From Paragonimus westermani (taxonomy: Eukaryota; Platyhelminthes; Trematoda; Plagiorchiida; Troglotrematidae): 64,000 nt of DNA. The stretch covers positions 2,945 to 66,944 of the forward strand of contig QNGE01000919.1 in NCBI GenBank assembly GCA_008508345.1, read 5' to 3'. The notes under the pieces are model-generated. The model made no database searches. It was not told where the DNA came from and saw only the letters and a list, made by a program, of their open reading frames with translations. Below are positions 33,524-43,971 of this stretch, piece after piece. The position numbers were made by a program, and so were the translations under genes. The stretch's first letter is position 1; each line of letters starts with the position of its first letter.

Positions 33524-34053
33524 CAGGGGTGCGCACAACCTCCGGCTTTCTTCAGAGTAAAATAAAGCCGCTGGTTCGCATGAGTTGCTGGCGTTTATCT
33601 AGAAGACGCAAGCCGCTTACCACATGAAGTCCTCACCATATGATATCTGCCAGATGATTTCGTGCAGCTACTTTGAAGCAGCCCAATTTGCCAAATGATC
33701 ACGATACTTTTGTGGTTCGCCGTTATAGCGTTTCCAAATCGAAACGCGTTCGAATAACGGCCGTTTGAGTGCGGAGAAAGATTTTTGAGTTTTTCGTGAA
33801 ATAACAAAATGAATTTCGTAGGAGTAGTGCAGAGATTTTGTCCAGGATAATGTCTCCATTGTACTGAGAAAAATCGACCAAACATAAAAATTGCGCATAT
33901 TCCCACATTTGCTGGTTAAAATGCTCCCGTTCTTTTTCGACACATGTATCACAGTGATCTCCGTAGTCGATTTTGCTTTCTGAAGCTGCTTTCACCTGAA
34001 TTTTCGCAGACGAATACTGAACACATCTTGGTCTACGACTAGCATTCTTGACC
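33524..34053 (-). repeat. Local inverted repeat, left arm
   Basis: This arm is the reverse complement of 34444-34922, highly similar over most of its length and fading at both ends. It holds about 50 bp (near 33660-33715) that the right arm lacks. Its minus strand is open from 33995 to 33723 and encodes a peptide with KIDYGDHCDTCVEKEREHF. I do not recognise the protein. The arms are separated by about 390 bp. Confidence 0.85.
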
Positions 34054-34443
34054 GCGTGGCTCCATCTTCACTCGGTTTTCACTTGGGCGCCGTCAAAATG
34101 TTCAAACGACTAGTGTCAGTTCTTCTGCAGTTGGCCAACTGCCCCCTTTAACGTTTTCTTTTATTTTAGTTCTCTGATGACGCTTCACCTTCGTACAGCA
34201 ACTTTTTACATCACACTTACGTGTTATACAAGATAATTGGATTGACCTCGCATTACAATACAATATTTATGCATACCGATCTGCGCATCTCTCTGTTGCG
34301 TGGTCGCCTGACGATACTACATAGATCTTTCAAACAATTTTTTAGCTCCGCCGTACAACGCATATCGTCGCAGCTCCTACCACGCTTCAGTAGTCCACGG
34401 TAACTCTGTAGTATCCTTGTTTTCGAGAAACTGGTTATTCGTT

Positions 34444-34922
34444 GTCAAGAATTCTAGTCGTAGACAAAGATTTGTTCGGTATTCGTCTGCAAAAATTCAG
34501 GTGAAAGCAGCTTCAGAAAGCAAAATTGACTACGGAGATCACTGTGATACATGTGTCGAAAAAGAACGGGAGCATTTTAACCAGCAAATGTGGGAATATG
34601 CGCAATTTTTATGTTTGGTCGATTTTTCTCAGTACAATGGAGACATTATCCTGGACAAAATCTCTGCACTACTCCTACGAAATGCATTTTGTTATTTCAC
34701 GAAAAACTCAAAAAATCTCTTTCCGCGCCCGAACGACCGTTTTTCGAACGCGTTTCGATTTGACAACGCTACAAAGAAGGTGCACGAAATCATCTTGAAG
34801 ATATCATATGGTGAGGACTTCATGTGGTAAGCGGCTTGCGTCTTCTAGATAAACGCCAGCAACTCATGCAAACCAGCGGCTTTATTCTACTCTGAAGAAA
34901 GCCGGAGATTGAGGGCACCCCT
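34444..34922 (+). repeat. Local inverted repeat, right arm
   Basis: The plus strand is open from about 34417 to 34830 and encodes almost the same peptide as the left arm (for example QQMWEYAQFLCLVDFSQYNG), preceded by a CAAAAATTCAG|GTGAAAGC sequence that could be an old exon edge. The last part is shortened by the 50-bp deletion. The loop (34054-34443) contains a stretch near 34300-34400 related to 57935-58040 in the large inverted repeat. It could be a fold-back element or an inverted duplication of a gene fragment. Confidence 0.8.
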
Positions 34923-36257
34923 CTGTACAACGTGCGCACACATGCAATTACCGTCAACTTTTGTACCCGTCCGTTCTCAACGACTTTCTTCTTCGAGTGA
35001 AGCGTCCCAACGCATGGTGCTGTTTGCTTCACTCGTAACGTAAGAGAGATGGATGGAGAAGTTGTAGGTGTTCGAGCATAGAGTACTGTGATATTGTTTG
35101 CGTAATTTGTTGATACCAAAATTCAAGCGTACGTCTGGATGAGATGGTTCCACCATCAAACGGTTGATTAGGCTACACCAGCTAAATTTCTCATACACGA
35201 GGCTCCCCTCATTCAATACTTATGCGTGGACCGATCAGGCAACAGGACCGTCTCGTGAGTATTACCCGATAGTCTCGCGGGTGTCTTTTACAGTCTCGGT
35301 AGTGTTTTTGACGTACACCCTCTGTGCACTACCAAATACTTCACCTTGACATTCATATCAAGTATGGTTCGATAAGTTCTCAAGTTCAGCATCAGCGAAT
35401 TGCCGATGATGACTAATATAGCTAGAAAAATAACGCTGGTGTGCTTAATTTTGGAACATTTTACTATGATGAGCAATAATTATTACCTTATTTCACGTCT
35501 GTAGCATCATCAGCGAGCAATTAGAATTTCCCCAACACAAAAGGAGAGAGACGGCCTTCAAACGAGATCTGCTTGCTGCTCAGCCCGAAGGCAATACGGT
35601 GGTTCACAGCGACTGAATTCATAGGTTTTCGCCTGTCTTGGTTCTAGGCCACTCAACGGACCAATCAGAAGCAAGCGCGGAACTTGAAGTTTCAGGAACA
35701 ATGGCGGATATTTGACTTCCCAAAATAGGAACATCCATTTCCCCTGAGAAATAAAGCGAATTATCGAGAAAAAGTGTTTCTCCCGGCAACCAATGTTGAG
35801 ATTTATTGGTGCCACCATTGTCGTGCCTTGAGATGCATTGGGAAAGTGGGTTTGCGAATACGTTTGTCTAATGAATACGAATGTCATCAGACAATATACT
35901 CTGCCCTGCTTTCGCGGATTTTCCTTATAAAAATTAATTGAGAAGTTTTGAAAGCCGCAAAATTTTGGACGTTGACGAAGACGATGTTTTAAGTGTAATC
36001 ACCAACTATAGAATGTCTACAAAGCGTGACTGGAATACGGGGATCCGCACATTGTGACCGATTAACTTTTTTTACAATAATGTTGCAGAGGGATATGTAA
36101 CTCAATGAATGCGTAAAAGGTAGGCGAATGTACTGTCAGGCATTTCGTGAGGAGAAATTGTGGAAGCTGAAGAATATAAGATGGGGAATATTTGATGCAA
36201 ATTACCCGGTGGTTAGTGTTAGAGAAAAGCCTGGTCATTACGCTTAAAATTATCGTG
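34923..36257. other. No recognised gene
   Basis: No domain, RNA or clear repeat is visible. A 109-codon minus-strand frame at 35558-35887 is open but unrecognised and may be chance. Confidence 0.35.
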
Positions 36258-37300
36258 TCAAATTACCACTTGGTGAAGCGTCAGCCTCGCAGCTGGTAGG
36301 CGGAACGTCTTTTTTATACAGTCTATCATTCTATTTCTTGCTACCTGAAAATATACTTGTTCGGAGCAATTAGAGGAGTTCGAATACCGTATTCCTAGAT
36401 CTTTCACCGAAGTGGCTGTTTCATTACTATAACCATCTAGTGGAATGGAACCATATGGTAATTTACAACAATAAGTGAGGATGTTCGAGTTGCTCGCTGA
36501 GAACGTCATTGACAGTGTTTTGCATCACAATTGCAATGACTCTGGGTTCTGTCGCAAATTTTGTAGGCGGTGTTACTGGGCTGGCGAAGTGTGTGAACGT
36601 CTTTAATGCCGTCAGCTAACAGAAAGGGCTTTTCACGTTCAATGACATCGCACAGGTCATTTCTGCACATTAGGAAGAGCAACGGACCAAGAAAGCTCCC
36701 TTGGATCACCCCCTAGTCACTGGTTTCGGTGTTGAGCAATGCTGTCTTATTTTGACTGTTTGAGTGCGGCCTCCAAGGTATGACAGCAGTAAGCTATACG
36801 AGGTATCTTGTACGCCAGAAGATGCTTTTTCGATCAATAGGCGTTTATGAGGCACATGATCAAAAGCCTTTAGAATGTTCAAGATCGCGATAATTACTGC
36901 ATTTCCTGCGTCAGCTGACATCAATATACGGTTTAAGAATTCGAGCCGACATGTTTATCAGGAGCGTTTACTAAGGGAACCGTGCAATGGAAAGTTTACA
37001 AGATTTTGTGTCCTTAAGATCTCACCTAGGTGCATCTTTATTATCCTTTCAAACATTCCCGAGAAGACTGATGTGTGGCTGGTGGGACGGTAGTTATTAC
37101 CGTCCTATCTTGGACCACTCTTGTGGCGAGGCATAATTAGTGACTTTTCCCATTGACGAGGGAAGCTACTGGAGAAAAGTGGCAGTTCGGACAAATTTAG
37201 GAAGAGGATGGGTATATTCTCACCTCATTGATTGACGACAATTGATGGAATACCAGCCAGTGCATGATGGATTGCGGGCTCAATGTTGGCTAACTGCGAA
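36258..37300 (-). pseudogene. LINE reverse-transcriptase pseudogene, family B copy 2
   Basis: On the minus strand, IIAILNILKAFDHVPHKRLL (near 36895) is RT motif A. QGSFLGPLLFLMCRNDLCDVI (near 36700) is the next block, and KPFLLADGIK (near 36625) is the FADD box with the second Asp changed to Gly. A later segment (36509-36258) includes DLGIRYSN and a KKTFRLP-type thumb region. It shares sequence with copy 1 at 28977-30580 in the same orientation. Stops and frame changes make it inactive. Confidence 0.72.
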
Positions 37301-37601
37301 CGAATACTTTGAACATCAACAAGAACCTTACTCAAAACTTTTCCTGTTTTCAACGGAATAGTAGCAGGCAATGAGGTGTTTTATACGCCAAACGAAGACG
37401 ATGTAGTGGTCAAAGAGGGTCTCCAACTACCCTAAGTACATGAGGGTGTATTGCACTAAGTTCAGTGACAAAAAATGAACGAATACAACATGGCAGTTAC
37501 GGGAGTTTTAGCAAGTTATAGTAATGAAGAACTTGACTCACAGAAAGGGTTCAAGAGGACCACCACAATATTCCAAATTACCAGTATCCGGGAAGCGAGG
37601 A
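37301..37601. other. Unassigned sequence before the large inverted repeat
   Basis: Probably more family B LINE or other repeat sequence, but nothing can be named. The large inverted repeat can be traced only from 37602 because its partner is cut at the N at 58045; the repeat unit may really extend into this stretch. Confidence 0.3.
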
Positions 37602-38387
37602 TATTCCGAGATTACCGTGGGCGGCTGAAACGCGGTCAGTGCTGCGACAATGTTCAAAGTTCAACGGAGTTAAAAATTGATGAGATCTCTGTAGTATCGT
37701 CAAGCAACTACGCCAGAGGTAGAGAAGCAGAAAGACGTGCGTGCACAAAGTTTTATTGTTCTTGGAAGATCGTTTTTAATCAATCCGAACAACACGCAGA
37801 GATAACGCGAAAACTCTGTTGTACAATAGTGAAGCATCGTTAACGAACAAAACCAAGAAAGAACTCTACGTTGACCGCTGGCATAGTGCTAATATTTTTG
37901 CAAAATGTTAAGTGCTTGAAGCACTGAAGTATTATGATGTCAAAGAATTTCATCTTCATCCATTTATTTAGTTGTAGAAAAATGTGCACATATAATTCAA
38001 TGGTGAGCGGGAGTGGGAACGCACATACTTTTGTTGGGTTACTGATTGACCTCTCGACCATACGCCATTCTTCGCTCAAATTTCATAGTATTTCAAAGAT
38101 CTCACGATAGGCTCAACCCCTGCGTGATTTTGAGTGTCCGCTGGAATGATTTCTCGCGTGGTCCATGTGGGTGGACCCAAGAATGGATGGCGAAGTTACG
38201 CGACAAACGGAAGAACGTGAAACTTATTATGTGATCTATGACGGACAATGGAACACGCAATATTCTGGCATGAAAGTTTATGTGGCGTTAATAGCGTTGT
38301 GGTATTATGGAGTGGTTTTATGAAGGAATTGTGTCTAATGTCTAATGTGTTTGAACATTTTGCTCATTTACATTACCAGGGAGAAAT

Positions 38388-40048
38388 CTAGTGTTCTTCC
38401 GTGCCTCGACTAGGGCGTTTTAAGTATGTCACTCTTTTTGATGTGGGGATTAAGCCCTGCACGTACGGGCCAAAGCGTTTTGGCTTTACCGTTATGAGGT
38501 TTGAAATCAGGTCGCTACACACTACCTGATTCCCACACCCGAGGAGCGGTGATATATAAACCACGTAAGGAGATTGAAACATGTTTCTGTCTAAGCAGTG
38601 AGAAATGCGATTAATCATCCTTCCACCGGCGAATACCATCTATGCCACCAAATAAAGGTGATATTCCGGGTATATGTTGAACGTCAACCAGATGAACAGA
38701 CCTTCCTTCAGATCGATTCTCATGATATCTACTGGGCTAGACGCGCTATGAATCATGGAGGCATTGCCAAAATCTCCACCGAGTGACATGCGGCACATTT
38801 ATTGTCATTTAGTGGGAGACTCCAATCGTCCGACCAACGCTTGATCGCGCCAAGATCAATTTGTAGTGCACCGGGATCAATGGCATTCCAGATTTTTAGG
38901 TCGTCTACGTATAAGAGGACATTGCTGGAAATATTGTTTCAAAGGTCGTTGATGTAAATGAGGAATAACAAAGGACCTAGCACTGACCCTTGGGGAACTG
39001 CCGCAGAAATGAAAGAGGGAGACGAAAGGTCTGATCCAGTCTTGACTCTGAACGTTCTTTTATCAAGAAACGAGGCAATCCGGCGAAGAACCTCTCCTAG
39101 AAAACCGTGGGCTTCCAGTTTGTGTTTCAGAGGGCCGTGTGGGACATGGTGAAAAGCCTTGGCGAAATCAAAGAAGATAGCATCAGCGATGAGGACACTG
39201 TCTTTGGCCTACGTCAAAATATTCATGAGAATAAACATGTTTGTTATGCATGATCGATTACAAAGGAAGCTATGCTGTGTGGAAAAAGAAAGATTATTTG
39301 ACGAAAAGTGACTGAGTATGACGCGCTTTAGTAGGTGCTCCATTATTTTTGCACGGGATGCCAGTGAGGCTGATTGGCCGATAACTAGCCGGAAAGTGCC
39401 GGTAATTTACCTTAAATATGGGTGTGACCGTCGCCTCTTTCCATGCGCTAGGGGAGATTCTAGTCTGGGGTGTTTGCTTAAACAACTTATAATGGGGTTC
39501 AGCCAGACTAACAGCTGCTTCTTTGAGTATTCCGGGATGGATCATGTCAGGACCCATAAGGAAGTTGAGAATCCGCCATCACATACCCAGCGAGAAACTG
39601 GTACCCAGTTTATCTTGGATGCATCAAAATCACTCACAATAAGCAGATGAGCGAAACATTGTAGTCCTAGAAGTTTGTCCAGGCTTACCAGAAGGGTGTC
39701 GTCGTCGGAGACGTCTGATGAGGGAGGACAATGAATAACCCCTACTAGGAGTGAGTCCTGGCCACGCAATGTTAGACGAAGCCACAGAGCGTCACATTTA
39801 CTAGAGGACTGAAAGCCACGGATAACCGTAGGTGCCGGGAAATACTGCTGAAGGAAAGTCGCAGAACCCTCCATTCTCCCTCGGACAGAGTCAGTCCGGT
39901 AAAGTGAATACCCCGGGACACTCAGTTCATTGTCACTGATATCACCTGTAAGCCAGGTCTTCGTGAAGACAAACATGTGGGGTTGGGTGTCACGAATTAA
40001 CTGTCTGATTTCCGGGAAATTTATTGAACAAACGCAGACAGTTCTCAT
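38388..40048 (-). pseudogene. LINE family A ORF2 (endonuclease-RT), left arm
   Basis: The minus-strand frame from 40048 encodes the first half of an AP endonuclease (TKTWLTGDISDNELSVPGYS, and LLIVSDFDASKINW in place of the usual GDFN). At about 39550 it jumps directly to the RT start (GPDMIHPGILKEA, ASYRPISLTGIPCK), so the rest of the endonuclease and the linker are deleted. After a frame change come FFDFAKAFHHVPHG, QGSVLGPLLFLIYINDL and a YVDD box at 38900-38911. Thumb sequence continues to about 38388. It is inactive through deletion and stops. CR1-like by domain order. Confidence 0.8.
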
Positions 40049-40430
40049 ACGTGCATCTGAAAGCTACTTTCTTGCTGGATTTCGCGAGAAAATGGAAAGG
40101 ATGTTGTGAGGAAGAGCCTGAGAAAGTAGGCCTAGAATTGATGAGGGTGGTGGGGCTGGACTCGGTCTGTTATTCCGAGTTGTTCTGACGGCCCTTCTTC
40201 GAGTTTGTGGGCACGAACTCACCGCCTGTGTGTAGGTCAGCGACCCTTCAATGCGGTTTATCAGCACCCTTGGCGCCGCCACTTACGACCTTTGCGCCCC
40301 TGTCAAAGTCCGCTGCTTGGGAGGGTGTTCGGAAATTTTCACCCACAAAAATTTGACTTCTTCATTTGCTGGGCGCGGGGTTCGGAAGACGGCAATGGGC
40401 GCTGTGTTATGGTGCTACTAAAGGAAATGT

Positions 40431-41581
40431 TTATAGGGGTGGGCCAAATTGACGCTTTTGAGTTGCAGGAGGCAGCTCTAGCAGGCTGCTTCCGTTCCGA
40501 ATTCCTGGGAGGGAGAGTTTTCTGCCGGGCAGTTTGGTGGCTTCCGGGGTGGGCAACTCTGGAGACGGTTTTTGCGCGGTGTGAGTATCCTCAATGCTTG
40601 TGCCTGTGTCTAAGGTGTCGGTCGTTGGAACGACCACGCAGACCGTGTCTGCGCTCTTCACAACAGGCATAGGGGTCTGAGGGGATACTTCGAGAGCAGA
40701 AACTACGACTCCATTCTCCAGTTGTAGCTTGTGGTCCGCCATGATTTGCGACTTAGTCTCAGTCCGCTGTTCGCGTCTCGCTCTCTCTTGCCGGGAGCGG
40801 TCGAAAGACACGCCTTTCAGATGGGCGTTGACAAACTTCAAAGCCTCCGTTTTTCCCATCACAACCTCGGGGCTAAGCATGGATAGCAAAGTTACCAAAA
40901 GGCCAAGTGACTTTTTGGTTGTCTTGGCCCGCAGCCTACTCGCAAGTACTAGGTATGTGGCATACGGGGAGAAGGAAATCCCCAGGACTGTTTAAGCTAG
41001 CTCGGTTGGAGAAGAGGCTGTAGTGAAGGGGCCCCACAAAAAACTTTCTTTTCCCCAGGAGCTTTTTCCCTCATTTTTACTGCCGCATGCTCTATATGCG
41101 CAGTTGATAGGGCAACTGCTTGCTTGGTGATTGCAAAACCAAGGAGGACAAGCGCCATATACTGATTCAGAGAATGTAGTTCCAGTTTCATTTTGGACAG
41201 AGTCCGTTGGTACTCCTCTATCTTGCTCTCCATGGAAGAAGTGGAAGGAGATACAGAGCTATGAAGAGCCCAGCATTTACATTCGCAGGTTTTCTGCGTC
41301 ACTCCACTCAACGTGGCGCGTGTAAGACCAGTCAGCTGCGGAGCGGTGCCTCGCCTTTCGTTGAACCTGCAACTCACACAGACGTAAATGAGGGATGAAG
41401 AAGCTAGCTGTTTTTACTGGTGGTCGTTGAGACCAATACACTTGAATTGATACCACTTCTGTCACTGGTGGCACCGCATGCCGTTTTGTACGGACATTTT
41501 ACATCCACACCGGCCGCAGGCGCTTGCTGCTACAGACGGTGTCTGCTGAGTCCCAGCACTGCTAGATCTGACACAGGTCAT
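40431..41581 (-). pseudogene. LINE family A ORF1 with PHD-like finger, left arm
   Basis: Starts at ATG 41579-41581. The N terminus is PHD-like: CGRCG, CHQ, WYQFKC, and YVCVSC further on. The Cys expected after CHQ is a TGA, and a second stop follows 16 codons later; PHD fingers are common in CR1 ORF1 proteins. The middle has a helical segment (MESKIEEYQRTLSKMKLELH, AVALSTAHIEHA). The C-terminal part (40898-40431) is in another frame and is Pro/Thr/Ser rich. ORF1 proteins bind the element RNA. It is inactive. Confidence 0.7.
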
Positions 41582-42420
41582 TGTCGACAAGGATGAGTAA
41601 TATGCAATGAGGCTACGAAAGAGCACGGATACTATCGAACAAGAATAATACAACGAGCAATGAGTTATGCTTTTCGACAAAAAATAGCGGTGATAGCATA
41701 CAATTTTTGATGCACTGGGCACCAAGATAGCAAAAACATGAGCGGACAATGACAGTGACAAAATTTAAATCAAATTCCGAGTAAGCCGCGCGCGAAATCT
41801 GGTCCAACTTTACTTGTTGTCATTGTCTATCCGTATTTTTGTTATTTTGGTGCCTGGCGCATCAGAAAAGTACACATGATCACTGGTATTCGTTGGCTAA
41901 TAGCATAACTCATTGCATACTGTATTATTCGTGTTCGACAGTACCCTTTTCATTTTTAGCCTCGCGTTTCTTTTTCGTCACTTTTGCTCACAGACCATAA
42001 TGCAATGACAGGCACGAGATTCAGCATCATTGGTGGATCAGATATCAAGTGCTTGTGGTCGTTTCGGCTGCCACAGGATTGTTCAGAACGGTGTGCCAGA
42101 CGTTCCTTCACTGGTACTACTTTAAATGTACCGGCCCCAGGCAGAACCAGTACACCTTGGTCGCTGATTCAAAAGACCATTTATCTATATGAGTTGTCTT
42201 TTTTGATAAAGCTGCACCCCACTCAAGACCACGCTGGATCCTCTGCTCGCCATTCCGAGGAAGCAGGAACCAGACACGTGCAATTGTGATTGCAAGAAGT
42301 CTACGAATGTCAGCGCACAGATAACCACGGTAGAAAAAGCCCTCGGTGATCCTCAAAACGCTTTATCTTATATGAGGTCAGAACTGTGCTCTTTAAATTA
42401 GCACATTGCCCCATCCTTCC

Positions 42421-43286
42421 AGGCGTGGCGATTGCTCGCGAGGCAGTGGCTTTGTCCACTACTCAAATTGAGGAAGATGCGACGAGCTTGACGGATAGAG
42501 CACTCCGGGAGAATAGTTTTGCTTTGTGGGGATGATTTTCGACAACACTCCTTGGAGGAGAACAGTCCAGGGCAGTGCTACACGCCAGGTTCCCCCAGAG
42601 TTTACAAAAATGTTTTATTTCTAGCAGACTTCGCTTTGAAGAAGTGGCTTGAACTTCTTGTGGCGTTACCCGCAAACATTAGCACAGAAAACTACCAAAA
42701 ACGCGGCTGAACTGAGGAAAACCACGCTAATCTCAGGGGGATCTCGCCAGATTGCTGATTGCAGGAGCGGCAGAAGTGCTATCGGCTTGCTAGACAGAGG
42801 TCATGCATCAAGGCTGACACCGAACTCCAGGCTAGCGTGAGAGTCCTTATCCAGGCTCTCAAGAGGGGACCAGTACTATCGGATGGACCACCCCAAGCAC
42901 CCTCATTGGAGGCTTCCTCCCTCATCTCAACGGGAGGTCAATCGTCTGCGGAGATGAACGAGGCCGGTAGAGCAGATCACAAAGGTGTTATGGATCACAT
43001 TTTTCTCCTAGACACCCAACAATCTCACCCCAGAAAACGTTCCCTTGAAACAAATTTTATCATTTTGCGTTATGGTCCAATTAATCTGTTGGGGTCCCCA
43101 TCTGCATCCAAAAATGTCCACACCTGTCTCATTCCGAGAACCCGCTCTCCGGATAGATCGGAGCGATTTACCCCTACATTCTCTTTTCATCTACAACCCC
43201 ATCCAAATTTTCGAGGGTGCAAAACTTCAAATCACCCTTCAGAAGCTCTGACAGCAAGAGCGGTCGATAGGTCATCGACCTTGTGA
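42421..43286 (+). pseudogene. LINE ORF1-like fragment, opposite orientation
   Basis: The plus strand encodes AREAVALSTTQIEEDATSLT, similar to the AVALSTAHI helical region of family A ORF1, followed by a later ORF1-like helical stretch (QERQKCYRLARQRS, then ASVRVLIQALKRG near 42840). It is separated by stops. The last identical part lies in the left arm; beyond 42888 it continues with sequence related to 52096-52303. It is a rearranged, inactive piece. Confidence 0.45.
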
Positions 43287-43971
43287 CAACAGAAGCGGAC
43301 GAAGCGTCCCACGGGTACGCTCATATATGCCAGGCTGTGATGAACCGGTCAACAAACACAAAGTGGGCTCACAAAACCATCGGCCAGTTACGCATCCCCT
43401 CGTTACCAAGACTGCTTTCTCAAACTCTTCTTCGCGCAATTCTGTCTATTTTTGCACCCAGCCAAACGAGGAAGTGGCCTTCAAGTGGGCGCACACCAAG
43501 TGTCTGAGCCTTCTGAACAAACTACCGGAAATCAGACAGCTGGTATGCGACACTAGCCCTCACGTTCTTGCTTTACCAGAGACCTGACTTTCCGCGGATA
43601 TCAGTGATAATGAACTGCATGCCCCTGGCGCCGCCACTTGCAACCTTTGCACCCCTGTCAAAGTCCGCTGCTTGGGAGGATGTTCGGAAGTTTCCACCCA
43701 CGGGAAATTTGAATTCGTCCTCTGCTGGATGCCGGAATTCGAAGGGCGGAAATGCACGCTTTGTTATGAGGCTACTGATAGGAATACCTATTGGGGCGGG
43801 CCAAATTGATGCTTTTCGCGTCACAGGAGGTGGCCCGGCAGGGTTCTCCCGTTTTGAAGTCGTGGAAGGGAGACTTTCCTGTTGGGCTGTTTGGTGGGTT
43901 GTGAGGTGGGCAACACTGAGGACGGTGTTTGTGCGATTTCATTGCCATTAACACCCATGCCTGTGCTTGGG
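43145..43971. repeat. 827-bp inverted repeat, left arm
   Basis: It is the reverse complement of 47610-48436. Coordinates sum to 91581 throughout, encoded peptides are identical, and ends are sharp. It contains the LINE ORF2 start in sense and, from about 43620, an ORF1 3' fragment in antisense. The two arms are separated by 3.64 kb. Confidence 0.92.

Larger units (their letters stand above)
37602..42888 (-). repeat. Large inverted repeat, left arm (5.29 kb)
   Basis: It is the reverse complement of 52752-58044. Paired coordinates sum to 95645 over the whole arm, with a single G indel at the run near 37620 (paired with about 58026) and one mismatch noticed near the inner end. All encoded peptides match between arms. 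The content is LINE family A: an ORF2/ORF1 copy on the minus strand (38388-41581) and an ORF1-like piece on the plus strand (42421-42888). The spacer is about 9.86 kb. Confidence 0.93.

Noticed and set aside
35558..35887. 109-codon minus-strand open frame
   Set aside because: No recognisable domain, no paralogue in the window, and composition consistent with chance.
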